DNA of 64,000 nt, taken from Echinococcus granulosus. Its lineage: Eukaryota; Platyhelminthes; Cestoda; Cyclophyllidea; Taeniidae. The notes beneath the pieces are model-generated. The model saw only the letters and a program-made list of their open reading frames with translations, was not told where the DNA came from and did not search any database. Below are positions 1 through 11,967 of the stretch, in pieces; position 1 is the first letter of the stretch, and each line of letters starts with the position of its first letter. The position numbers and the translations under genes were made by a program. The stretch covers positions 15,864 to 79,863 of the forward strand of contig NW_020170594.1 of assembly GCF_000524195.1 (NCBI RefSeq), written 5' to 3'.

Positions 1-1887
1 CATTTTTGCATTTCTCCGTGTCTAGAAGCGTAACAGATGTTGCCATCTTTGTGCTCCGGCTCACAGAAATTTGCTCATATTTAATTTAATCGGGCGAGTG
101 TAGACGATTTGTGAAGCGCGCGCTGACTTGTCACGGTCACGGTTTCCTCTCTTCTAGTGTCAAAGCACGAATATGGAACGAACCTTGATGAGTCAGATAT
201 GCGCAATGGTGCGAGGGCATATGCTGTCAAGTGGTCACTTTAAACTCTGCAGTGTGTGCATCATGCGTAACTGTTTGTCGAATCTGAGGTGACGGTGCTG
301 AACTGCGTGGCACACCAGTGTGCTTTCAATTGGTATTTGAAAACTTAATTTGAGTGACAGACATGTCATTGCTTCTGCCATTTTATGCCTTTGATGCACG
401 ACCTATTTGTAGTTGAGCCTCAGTCTTCTAAGCTAGAATCTCTTGAAAATATTTTTTTTTCAAGGCAACATTATATTGGCTCTGTGATTGCAATTCTTAG
501 AGTTCGCCTAACTGAAAGTCAGGATATAGAAGGGAGGAGGAATTTAAGGAAATTATGCCTATATAGCACGTAAATATGCGTAGCTTTTCCGGGTGGTGAT
601 GTGATGACAAATGAGCTGTGCATTACCTCACTGTTATTCTTTTTTAGAGTATGGAATTTGCTCACTGATAGTTATGTCCACGACCTCTTCGCGCTTCTCT
701 TCCAGCCTTCACAGCAGAATGCCTTTGTCAAGTCGAATTCGGCCTAGCGCTTTGTGTGGTTTGATAATCTAATCGAAGCTCAGCCCTAACGCTTCAATGT
801 GAGATTTCCAAATTTGCAACAATCGACATTTAAAATTGCGACCTTGTGGCTTAAGGATAGGTGGAATAATTGAGAGCGAATTTATGAAACATTGCACAAG
901 CATTTGCTTTACAACTAAGGAAACTTTACCAATGGTTCTTGTTTTTTTTAGTCTTTCTATTTAATTGACCGAAAAACCTTTTAATTTAGTCACATTGTCT
1001 TTTCGGATTTAAAATGCACTGTATATCTAGTTACCAGACTTTCATTCATGTGTATACTTTACTCCTTCAGACAATTTAATTGCATAGACACTCGAGAATT
1101 AATTGCTGCTAATAATGAGTACGTTTTTTAGGTGACAAGCAGCCCATTTTCACCAAGCAGGCTATCGGCTCCTGCGACGGAAATGAACACCGACCCCCCT
1201 TAAACCTTGCTAATCTGTAAACTACTAACTTATTTTCCAAAAAGTGAAAGTCCTTTTCTACTTCCTCTTCTTGATTCAATAATATGAAAGCGAAGCTAAA
1301 AGAAAAGGACTCAAAATTTGACTTATTTGCGATCAATTAATTAATCAAGCTTAAAGTTGAGTTTGAGAATTGGTGATCTAGTTAGAAAAAAGAAAGCAAA
1401 ATTGCGCCTGGTTTTTTGCTAAAATAGTTAAAGTCGTAACAGTCATGGACCTACCAATCAAGTACTTAGGCCAAGTTATTGTTGACTTTTGAAAATCCAA
1501 TTATATTTTGAAAGTAAAAGCCAATACATCTGTGGTCATTGGATAACAATAAGGAACCCCAAAATGGTGGATAATCCCTCGCTTATAGATAAACCGGTAG
1601 GCCATAGGCGTAGCCCTCAACCCAAAGGAGTAAGTGTGCGTACAATTTAAGGAAAGTAGGCAAATTATTCTGAAATTTGCGAATATTTGTTTTGTTGGAA
1701 GTGTTTAAACATACTAATTTCTTAATGTCAAGCAGAATGTTTGGAACATAAATGTAAAACAACTCTGTATAAACTCAACTCTTCATAGCTTCGAATTATA
1801 TTTTTTAATATGCTTGTAATCAAAGCGCTTACTTCCAAACTCCGTATCCGTTGCTGCCCTTGGTGTTGATGAAGGGAATATGCCCGT
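1..1887. other. AT-rich intergenic stretch, no gene recognised
   Basis: Only short frames occur here: 62 codons at 385-573 (+) and 75 codons at 1109-1336 (-). Neither shows a domain, a signal peptide or plausible splice partners. Bases 1-129 are the only part not repeated in copy 2. The stretch presumably includes the promoter of the cyclin-like gene that starts at 1888, but I see no convincing core promoter motif. From 130 onward it is duplicated at 38942-40699. Confidence 0.5.
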
Positions 1888-2670
1888 ATGGATAATGAAT
1901 CGTTTTGGGGTTGGCTAAATTGTACGAAACGTTCAACTGGTTGTAATTGTGAATTCTACGCGGAGAAAATCGGAAAATTTTGCACCTACAATGTTTGCAA
2001 CTACATTTTTAGCTTTTGCAATAAACTCAAAACTCCTGATTCTGTTCCGTTTATAGCATTCGTTCTATATGACCGTTTCCTATGCTTTGAGCTCCAATCT
2101 ATTTTTAGGTCTTGTCACAATATTGATACAGCACAGGTTAAACGAGTACTTTTGCGAAAAAAGAAGGACATTATTCTTCACTTGTATTCGGTTATTCAAT
2201 TAACAACCAAGAGTGTTGATAGAAGAAAGGTTCTCAAGGCATCTGCCCTACAGAAAATTTTTAAAAAATCGTCGATGGAAGTGGACATTGAGCATATTAT
2301 TAATTCTGAAGCTTATGTCTTGGGGTCTTTGCAGGATGGCCTGCATTGTTTCGATTTGCTTACGTCCGTGGAATTCTTCACTTGTTTGAATGATCGCTTT
2401 GCGACTAAAGTTAATCTAGAAAATGTCGTGGATGTTCTTTATGTTATATCTGCCAATTTGTCGAAACTTCGAAGTGAAATCCACTTGGTCTTCCGAAAAA
2501 ACATTCAACCACACATTTGTCTTCGAATACTCACCGCATCAGCCATTGTATGTGCGGCTTTGAAGTCCTCACAGTTGGCTCTTGCCTACTCCCGAACGTG
2601 TTCTTCTTTACTAACGTGTTCTGTCGACGAACTATTGGCAGTTGTTCATTGTATACTGTGCTTATTTTGA
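1888..2670 (+). CDS. CNTD1: CNTD1-like cyclin-fold protein, single exon, 260 aa
   Basis: This is a 260-residue intronless frame with a cyclin-box pattern. A helix around residues 55-63 (AFVLYDRF) is followed by a hydrophobic helix ending in Q-L-T-T-K (about residues 98-108). Next comes an I-x-x-x-E-x-x-VL-x-x-L segment near residues 137-149, in the position where cyclins have the E-x-x-iL-x-x-L motif. A second small-residue helix, TASAIVCAAL, lies near residue 218. The order and spacing resemble CNTD1 (COSA-1 in nematodes), a cyclin-like protein that helps designate meiotic crossovers; human CNTD1 is somewhat longer (about 330 aa). The first ATG was chosen because an in-frame TGA lies about 15 bases upstream. 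The gene is convergent with the MARF1-like gene. That it is a cyclin is fairly likely; CNTD1 orthology is an inference. An upstream non-coding or short coding exon cannot be excluded. Confidence 0.6.
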   Translation: MDNESFWGWLNCTKRSTGCNCEFYAEKIGKFCTYNVCNYIFSFCNKLKTPDSVPFIAFVLYDRFLCFELQSIFRSCHNIDTAQVKRVLLRKKKDIILHLYSVIQLTTKSVDRRKVLKASALQKIFKKSSMEVDIEHIINSEAYVLGSLQDGLHCFDLLTSVEFFTCLNDRFATKVNLENVVDVLYVISANLSKLRSEIHLVFRKNIQPHICLRILTASAIVCAALKSSQLALAYSRTCSSLLTCSVDELLAVVHCILCLF

Positions 2671-3777
2671 TTTAGGCAAGTGAACTTAATTTCCATGATT
2701 CCCGAGAAGTGTGTTGTTTTCCGTTTGAATAGATATCTTCATGCTTTGTTCTGCTCATTATCTTCACCTGGTACTTTTCGTGCTAGTTCCTTTTCTATCA
2801 TAGCCCATTTTTAACTGGTTAAGGCCATTTTTAGTAGACAATAGATTATGTCTAACCGTTATCCAGCATGTGTCTTATTAATCCTAAAGTGTTTGGTTTT
2901 CGTGTGGATTTATACAGGTTTAAATAACAATCTTGCCACCGAGGTGACTCCATTTTCCATAAATTTAATAAACAATGGTTACACAAATTCCAATCTAGTT
3001 ACTTATAAGTTGACGTTATGGTCTAACTAAAACCCGTTACTAGTCGAAGATAATATGCATTTTAATTTCTCTTTTACCATTAATATAAACCGTGTTACTG
3101 GATCTCCATTTTCCGTCTAATATGGCAATTTTTCCAGGTTTCTAGGCACTTTTCTATTGCTTTTTTCATATTTTGACCTACTTTATTATGTTTGCTTCAC
3201 TGTGTACTTTTTTCGGGTTTCAAGTGGGATATTGAGTTAGATTATTTCATCAGGTATTTTTGGCCTCTATCTTCTAACTAGTAAGTGTTATACACCAATT
3301 TTAATTCCACGACCTTTAAAATGGCAGCAAGATTATCAACAACAGATATTACATTCTCACAAGAACGTGTTTACCCTATCATTAAGAATTTTTTTCCATT
3401 TGCGTACCTTATTACTCATCAGATTCGGATGTTGGGATCATTATAGGCTGGATGTCCGAAAGAGAAGCGAGGAAGTACTCGTAGGAATATGTGTATTGTA
3501 AAACGCAAGCTTTTTGCACATCGAGTACTTAAATGCAGTCCACAGTCCTGCAAAATAAGACGGACAAAATAAAGTGGTTTATTTTCGTGCATTAGACTTC
3601 TGCATTTATTGCCGGTGTGTTCATCAAATTAAAAGGAGAACCAAAATATTAACAAGTTTGAAAGACCAATTATGAGGTATTCCATCTCTACATGATAGTA
3701 CGCGTGTGGATCACATCGCCACCTTTTATGAACTTGTTCAATTCTACTAGGAGCTTGGCTCCTTCGATGCAGTCCTC
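2671..3777. other. Convergent 3' region between the cyclin-like and MARF1-like genes
   Basis: This AT-rich stretch contains no convincing gene. A 60-codon frame at 2848-3030 (+) starts with a hydrophobic segment but has no other support. AATAAA-type signals occur on both strands (for example + strand 3568-3573; - strand 3605-3610 and 3578-3583), as expected where two genes end toward each other. Confidence 0.5.
3578..3610 (-). promoter_or_regulatory. Polyadenylation signals of the MARF1-like gene
   Basis: Two AATAAA hexamers on the minus strand (3610-3605 and 3583-3578) lie 168-200 bases past the stop codon at 3778. This is a reasonable 3' UTR length for the gene. Confidence 0.5.
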
Positions 3778-6700
3778 CTATTCGATGCTGCCAGTCTCGT
3801 CATTCTCTTTTAAGTTCACATCAATAGATTCAGTAGTCATGCTTATTGGTAGTGTCCAATCCCCTTCTTCACATCTATTTACGGACAGACTGACATCCGG
3901 TCCAACCTTTAATCTGCATGGGTGCTCAAGTGTAAACGCGTTACCCATGTACAGTTGTCCGTTAAACACCACCGTTTCGTTATTTGCAAGTTGGGGATCG
4001 ATGGCAGGAAATGCCGGCTGACCTGGAGGCTGAATACCCATTGGAGTCGTCTGGAATAGTGGCCATTGTGTAGCCACCCTACAGGGGCTTAGCCACTGGT
4101 TGCAGTCTGCCATCCAGGCTCCGTTTTGGGGTGTCGCTACTTGTCCATCAACTGTTCGACTGTTTACTGGCATTTGGGGATTTTGATAGATCAGACTTGG
4201 TGTCCATATTTGTTGAATCGCCTGTGGCAACCAGCCCGCTGCATTGGAGAGAGGGATCGTGTGATAGCCTGTATTGGTGCCGTTGAAAGCCGGCTGCATC
4301 TCGTCATTCCCCAAGGATAGTACTTCACTCAAACCTTGCTGCTCATTCACCGCGGTCTCCTTTAGGTATTCATCCTCTTGGGAGACACTGGTAGGCATGA
4401 GAGGGACGGTGATTTGGCTTTGCGATAGGAGGCCCGTTTCCGTCTCATGCTGTGTTATGGATGCTACAGGATTCGATTTATTTAGTGCGGTGTAGCCATA
4501 AGCCAGTGGTTGTCGTGGTAATGACGAGAGAGGTGATTTAATGGAGAATGCGTAAAGTGGCGCCGGTGTCAACTGCTGTTCCGTTGGTTGTCCCCACACT
4601 GGCCCTGCGGGCAGTGGCAGGGTTTGTGCTGATGTTTCTCTATTCGGAATGTAGAATGATACGTAAGTTGGTGTCGACTTGGACACGTCGGTAGTTGATT
4701 GTATTCCCGGATGGCCAATTAAGGGATTGTTTGGTACTGTAGGAAGCTCTTGATTTTGCCCCTGATAGTCGTAAACGACACATTCTGGTGTATTGGGTGC
4801 CTGAGCCAGGGTGCAGGTTTGTGTTACAGGACCTGGTACGAAGAAGCCCGATACGGCTAGGGGGTACTCCGTTGGCTGTTGTGTATCCCTTGGAAAAGCA
4901 TTGATGGATACGAATCCCGTAGGTCCCACAGTGGTTTGCATGAATTGCCCATCCTGTGCCATGCAACTGGAATAGCGCCAGGGCACTGTGGTGACCTGCC
5001 GCTGGATAGGTCGATATACTTCACTTGCTGGTGGAAGATATTCTTTTCCTGGTACCGCCGATCGGGACAGGTCCTTTGGTTCCACTGTCTCAGTGTTGTA
5101 ACGATTGGTTAAGTCATGTCGAAATGGTATTTTATACGCGATATTCCATGCAAGCTTGCCTGGAAAATGAGTAGATAATGATGAGCTGATTTAGATTTGT
5201 GTAATCATGATCACTTCCAGTAATATCAATAAATTTTAATACAATTATGGTGGTGACTGAGCCAAACGGCACAGAAATGATTGTTGGAAGTAGGTGGGTA
5301 AGGAGGGTGGGATCGGTTGCGCACCCAAGTAGTCCTGTGCAAGAATGAGGATGGCACGCGCGCCTCTGCCCCTCACCACGACAACGAAGCTAACGGCATG
5401 GACTAGAGTGAGGAGGGAGGGGTATCCGTAGGCTTCAGGATATAGCGTGACCCCGAAGTGGCGTCGATACATCTGCTCCATGAGGTTAAGCATCAGGCGA
5501 CCTCGAGTGCGCATCAAGAGGAAACGCAGCTGTCGCGCAAACAGGATAAGTGGGCAGAGGTGCACCATTCGAGAGCCCATCACTGTCCCTTCAGTCTCAC
5601 CCAAATCTGTAGCTGCAGGTTTCATCCCTGCACAGATTGGGTCTTGCATCTGGACGTTATAGTCTTTAACCTAGTGGGTGGATTCTAATTAGGGATCACA
5701 ATACTTGCAGATAGCAGCAGCCTATTTCATCACAAAAGTCCTACCGAGATGAAGGGGCTCATTTCTTCGTGGACGAAGTCAAGATCCACCTCCTCTTGAA
5801 ATGTAGCCTGGTAGTGCTCTTTAAATTCGTCCTCGGGAATAGATCCAAATGGTGAGTTGAAGAGGATCTGCAGACAGCGATAGGCGGTTTGCTTCGTTTT
5901 ATATTTATCCACAAGACAGACGTAGATTGCCGTGCTGGGTGGGCTTTGCGTTTTCATATCTTCGGACTTGGCTGTCTCCATAATGGGACAGTCACCAGTC
6001 ATGCTGAGCATTGGATTTTGCGATGTAGACGCAATGGAATGAGGTGTAGAGGACTCGGGCTGTCGCTGAGGCGGCTGTTGAGTAAGAAAGACCTCGGGGA
6101 ACGATGAGAACATCTCATCTAATGTGCCAAAGCCATAGTCCTGTGGCAGAAGGATCAACTGATAGTGAGTCACGAATGCTGACAATAAATCACTCATTGG
6201 CAATCGGTGGAGAACCTGGGATTCAAGGATTTCTAGGAGCATTTGTCTGATAAGAGCCAGACGCAGAGGAGGGGTTAGACTGACGTACCTTTCCCCATTC
6301 TCCTCTTGGACCTTCAATTATGGAGAAAGTGGTACATTTTTACTGCCATGCTTCAGAGTATTTGTGCATAAAATGTACGACCTTTCTGTTTATAGGAACA
6401 GTTATTAAGAGTGGAGGAGGGAGTATTGAAGGCGTGCGTCCTGGATTATGGTAAGGCGCAACATAATACTGTGAGAAAAGGGAATATGGTACTTCTAAAA
6501 TGACTGCTTTTTATTCATTTGCCATGACTCCTCTCTGCATTGCCCATGATTGAATGTACGCAGCAATCAAAAAATAAATATTTTTTTATAGCAGGACTTT
6601 ACTACTCTTCTGACCTTTGAATGAATTAAAATGGTTTCAAAGGCGTGGATTGGAATGAAATATAAAACACTTTGTATGGAACTGGGCTTAAACTGCAAAA

Positions 6701-9700
6701 AAATACGGAAGTAATTCTGCCTTAACCAGTAAGAATCTTGTATTCTTGCATTTTTGTTGGCGCGTTCACTCAATGAAAGTTATTTCTAATGATTGCTTAA
6801 ATTCAGGATGCATTTCAAACCTAATCAAGAAGGGCTTGTCATAAGAGAGGTGTAAAAAAGCACAAACTGGTATAATTTTCGTGATGAAGCAGACGAGCAG
6901 CGCAATTTAAACCACTGCAGCATTGTAAATCTAGAATACAGAGAAGTTGAAACCGTTAAAAGATGATGTGTACGTCACCTCCACAACATGCGGTAATGCC
7001 TCCAGCAGTTCGATGAATTTTGCGAAGCCATACTCTGCCACGCGGCATTGGTGGTTGAAAGCATGGTGGTAGGCAGGAATGAACTTGGTGAAGGCGATCT
7101 GAAAGCGCTGCATGGTGGAGAGCATGTCCACCACCTCGACAGCAAAGAGCTGGGTACGCAACTTCTGCTCAGCGGTTTGGATGCGTCGTGGAATAACCAC
7201 GCTGGGACCCTCCTCCTCCAAGTTTTCCACCACCAGCTTGCTCTCTGCGACGTCATTCAGGAGATCGAGTATGCTACATACCCCATAGTTTGACGGCATG
7301 AAGGGCTAAGCAAATAATGCCAAAAACAGACTCTCCTGTTATTAGCAGGCACCAAGGGAAATGTAAATAACAAGCGGAGTGGCTCAGATAGCGTAAATGA
7401 CTTTCCTTTATTACAATTATTCCAAAGACTTTCAAATCATGCGTATTTTCGCAGGGATGCCATAAGTTATCAGAACGCTCAATTTACAGTAAATCGGCAT
7501 AACTTACTGATTATTTGATAGAAGTTTCTATGGATTCGTCAGTCCTAATCTGATTTCTACACCCATGATACTCATTTATACTTAATGTTTACGGGTTTCC
7601 ATTCCTTCTGCACACGAATATTAAAGCTACTCTCAGATTCGTGTGTCTCAAAACATCTGCAGTGACTTGGGCACGACAGTCCGATATTTTGATGGACGAT
7701 GCTTAATTAATCATAAACCCAAGATGCAGAATTTAACACGTTTTAAAGATAAAGGGGTAATCCAATTTAGAGCACCTTGTGGAAAACAGCCTCATAAATC
7801 TGAGGCAGCTTGGTAATCGGGATACACTTCTTCTGTTCTCCCTTGAGCAGCCGCAGAAGGTCATGTGTGAATCGGCGCACCTGGATCACGTGAGTCAGCA
7901 TGATGGTACGGAGAGGTCCTTCGCCCACGATATGGACAATTCCGCTCAGCGCTTCAATAAGGTCCTGGAGACGAGCAAATCCATAGTCGGAAACGCGGCA
8001 CTGCTTGCCAAAATGCGCGTGATAGGCGGGAGTGAATTTGTTTAGTGGCAGCGCGCACCCCACCTGCTGCTTCACTAGATCTACCACCTCGCGGCGGAAC
8101 TGGCGCAGACCTTCGGTGGCAGTGAGGCCCTGAGAGGCCATATCCGTGGTGGTTGACACCGCCGTCACTTCTAAAATGCAGACCACCATTTCAGGAGAAG
8201 GGAGACTGATGAGACAGCTATCTGTAAGCTATCACGCTTTGCAGAAATTAATGCTGCATGAACGATACCATATTAATGAAACTCAATTGTTTTACTCCTC
8301 AACTGCAGCATATGAGACTGTGTTCCAATGCAAGAGTCACTACGAAAGAAAGCAGTGGAATTTTTTGACAACGCAATCGTTTTGTCAAATTAGTGTAATC
8401 TAATGCAACGGGTTGCAACTACGGCCATGGTGGATGAGGTTTTTGCCATTTAAGTTCAGCCGAACACACGCAGTTCCTTTAAGTCACTTTTGATAAAACA
8501 TGAAACAGTTGTAAGCTGCCATATTTTGTCTATGAAAATGGGCAATTTGCCAATGCAAATCGTCAAGGATCCTTCGTTGTGTAAGTAGCCTGGAGTTCTA
8601 TTCAATTAGAAATTATATTTATTTTAAAAGTGCATTATAAGGGAAACAACAGCTATTTTTAAACTACTTTACTGACCTAATAAATTATGTCTGTGAGCCA
8701 CAATTAGACATTAAATAATGGTTCATTTGCATTTTAGCATAATCGTAGATACAATATTAGGGTTTTTGTAAAAGTTGGATGATTCTGCCTTAATTAATCT
8801 ATATTTCGAATGCCTTTTAAAATTACCGGACTATTTACCTTGTGAACTATCCTGAGATAACGTAACAACCCTTATTCCATTTGCAGTAAGCTGGATGCTC
8901 ACGTCAGGCACGCAGGTGATTAGGTGTTCCAGGGAAACATAGTTGCTCATTAATACGGAGTCCTTATTTGACTTCTTATCATTGTCGTGTGTTTGTTCGC
9001 TGACCGACTCAGCCTTGTTCAGTGGACCAAAGGTTTCCTCGTAGCAGCGTGTAAAACTCATGACGGAGAGGTGGTTATTATGCTCCTGCAGCAGTTGCAC
9101 CACGTTGGGACGGAGCTCAGCCAAACCAATCATGACCGCTGGCATACGCTGCTGACTGGCCATCTGAATGCACTCGCGGGGATCCCTGGGCTGGTGTTTC
9201 GGACAAAGCGGATCTTCAAGCTTCGGCAAAGTCTAAAAACAACAGCAACTAAAATAAAAAGTGCTGTGTCATCTTAAATGACCTAAAAACATTTACCTCA
9301 AAATTGCCTTAGGATTACTCTAGGTATTTGTCCCGATTTCGGTGTATAAAATGCTTTAGTCTTTGTAGCGAATGGGACCAGTGTTGAATCTATTGTTTAA
9401 ATAAGTTTTTATAAAGTTCCTAAGTTGTTCTAATTGAAACACTTTTGTATTTTATAGACATAATATGGGAAACTGATTAAGCATTTGGATGCTGTAGGGA
9501 AATCCAGCTAAGATGGATTTTACTTTGTAATTATTTTAAAACTAGGAATATTTGTCGCAGAATATTAGCAAAAATCACTCTTTAAATTAAATGAAGAGTT
9601 GTGCTTGGTTCAAGATCAAACAATTTCCTATTATAGGTTCCTCATTGAATTCAAAGGAAGAAATTGTTTTGATTTGATCCAAATTATTCACATCATCAAG

Positions 9701-10313
9701 TAATGCAATTAAAAGTTTTATTTGCTCTTTTTCAAGATAGACAAAGCTTGTGTATGCACAAGTCATTTACATAAAAATTAACAAATATCCAAACGCATAC
9801 CCCGGTATGAACTTGTGAAGGCACCATGTAGCCAGTTTTATCGTCCTTTTTCTTACTGGATTGCGACGTATCTGATTGGGACCTCATCATATACATTTTC
9901 GTATTGTATTGATACCGTTGCTGTGTTGATTGGTTTGGTGCAAAATATCTTTGACTATGCCTTTCGTTTTGTCCTTTTGGATTCAAAAATCCAACGCGTA
10001 TTCTACGATAGCCGATCTTACGGCGGTTTAACTGGGATATCGCCATTTGGGCGTCCTCCATTGTTGACACCTTTACAATAGCAAAACATCCAGATTCTGG
10101 CTGACGTATTACTTGGAGTTGAAATGTATTTTGAATGACAGACTGAACATGGACGATCAATATGCGTCGCAACTCTGACGGAGACACAGAAGGTTCAAGA
10201 TTGGATATAATTAGCTGAATTAAATTCGAGTTCCTTCCATGGAACTGCTGGTTTGTAAACGCATGCACTGGCCCAACAAGTCCATTTGTCACATTCTCTT
10301 GGGTCGTGTGCAT
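3778..10313 (-). CDS. MARF1: MARF1-type RNA-binding protein (RRM plus LOTUS repeats), 7 exons, 1300 aa
   Basis: The exons are 10313-9801, 9232-8839, 8170-7776, 7305-6979, 6311-5745, 5649-5325 and 5159-3778. Intron phases 0,1,0,0,0,1 all agree and the sum is 1301 codons. An RRM lies at about residues 31-110. About seven LOTUS (OST-HTH) domains follow near 208-296, 322-395, 398-480, 483-555, 560-630, 684-745 and 768-835. Five carry the typical Tyr-Gly-aromatic/aliphatic motif (near residues 365, 441, 526, 602 and 806). The last exon encodes 460 residues rich in Q, P, T and N that are probably disordered. MARF1 proteins bind mRNA through LOTUS domains and promote mRNA decay in germ cells. The NYN nuclease domain of mammalian MARF1 is not seen; the fly homologue also lacks it. 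The start ATG follows an in-frame TAA five codons upstream. The donors at 7775, 6978 and 5324 are GTG-type and weak, so the join from exon 6 to exon 7 is the least certain. Confidence 0.85.
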
Positions 10314-11967
10314 TATTAAGCGTGATTAATTAGGATCCCAAGTAAAAATTTTCTAGAAGTCTTTTTTGCTTGAGGATGGAGTAAAATATGTGTAGCAGCC
10401 TATGGGCTTAATGCCATACCATACAAACGTTGTAGGCAACAAATTTACCAAAACTTTGGTAAAATAGGTTGGATGTCTAAAAAAGGCAGAATGCAAAAAA
10501 TATGTAGCATGGAGGAGGGTGCTTTGTGAATTTAAGCAAAGGCCGTCTTAGAATTAAAGGGTTCAGTGGTAAATTGTATTTAAGGTTAGGTTAGAACAAA
10601 ACACATTTAGCCACTAGATCGAGTAGTTTTGTTCCCGATTACTAGTAGTTCTTAATAAGAGCACTGCTTAGACCCTGAATTATTCAAATAACTAATTTCT
10701 TTGTCATGACAAAGTTGTCATTTCTAGCAATGTCATCACTATTTTAGCAGGTAATGTCGGCATAAAAATTTGGCTGAAATAGTAAACAAATAGTGGGCAG
10801 TGGTCAAAATTTTGTGGCAAAAACGTACACTTTACTCTGCGCGAGTATTTGTAACTAAGGGGAATTCACCTTTGAAAGCTTGCTGCTTGTTGAAATGTGG
10901 CCTTTATCAAGGAAAACAAAAACCAATATTTATTAATGACGTCTTCAAAATTTGGAAAACAAACCCCGTAAAGATTATTGACGTAAAACAATTATTGGTT
11001 CTTTTGTCAAAGCATCGAAATGGCTCATAGCAGCAAGCAAAATGCATCATCATGCGAATTTTATATCTTCAAACAGTTTTAAAAGAATCCTAAAAGCTAT
11101 CAGTTGCAATCAGTCATATGTTGCTGGATTTAGTAGTCAAAAGCATCTCCTTAATTCTTAGGCACACTTTTCCCCCCAATATTTTCACACCATCAGCATA
11201 TTTTAATGTGGTTTTAGTGGATAAACTGCATCGTAATTAATCATATGAAAGCGCCTTACAAAAGCTGTAGCCCCCTTAGGCTTTTCCAAAGACGAACAAA
11301 GTCATAGCATTTAGGCAGAATTGGTATTGACGGCGTGAACCAGGGCTTAAGGCCACTGCAATGTCCCGAAGTCTAGCCCACCCGGTGAAGTTAGTGGCAG
11401 AGCACCTAGACGGCTTCTTTACCAAATCCGTGAGTTAGACAACCGATGTATCACAAAAGCATCCCCATATCTCTGCACACGCCCCACAATCGACATCCCA
11501 GCTCCCAGATAGGGTTGACCCCGATCCAGTTTAGGCCGGTCACTTCTAAACTCCGTTAAGCCTAAGCACCCTTCTTAATTAAGTTTGACCTTGGTGAGCG
11601 TGCGGTCATCCAGTCAGCTGTTGGATGTTTGGTGAATTCCGTCCAAACTTCTTGCAAAAATGCTCACTCACTCCGCGACTTGGAAGATGTCGAATCGCAC
11701 CCGCTAGTGTTGCAGCACGAGTCTCCGCACGGGAGCCCTCAAACCCATGCAGAACGCTGCATAGCAGGCATTCCCGGCTCCTTCCGAAAGGATTCTGTTT
11801 ATTTTTTACGTCCACTATACCAAATGCGCCGCTTTTAAAAATAAAATTCAAGTTATGGGTGTGACACATGACTGGCTGCTGGCGACATCAAAAGTTGTTG
11901 TGAAGATGTTAATGCATAACAAGGCCGGAGAAAACATCCGTCGCAAGCATTCGAAAGCATCACCGTT
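10314..11967. other. Spacer: promoter side of MARF1-like gene and 3' UTR of the receptor gene
   Basis: No exon was recognised here, and in particular no NYN nuclease coding exon. The part at 11280-11870 has higher GC and frames open on both strands (for example 87 codons on the minus strand, 11869-11606) without any recognisable domain. Part of it must be receptor 3' UTR. An old repeat or non-coding transcript is possible but unsupported. Confidence 0.45.
11798..11803 (-). promoter_or_regulatory. Polyadenylation signal of the glutamate receptor gene
   Basis: An AATAAA hexamer on the minus strand lies 165 bases past the receptor stop codon (TGA at 11970-11968). It is the first such hexamer I see downstream of the stop. 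Confidence 0.45.

Noticed and set aside
385..573. 62-codon plus-strand frame (repeated at 39197-39385)
   Set aside because: No domain, no splice partner, and chance length for this base composition.
2848..3030. 60-codon frame with a hydrophobic start, possible secreted peptide
   Set aside because: It lies in a convergent 3' region and has no cleavage-site pattern or peptide repeats.
4640..4966. 108-codon minus-strand frame
   Set aside because: It is an out-of-frame shadow of the last MARF1 exon, whose own 460-codon frame is continuous with the spliced protein.
11606..11869. 87-codon minus-strand frame with frames open opposite it, considered as a MARF1 upstream exon
   Set aside because: It has no NYN motif and no RRM or LOTUS pattern, and it overlaps the likely receptor 3' UTR.
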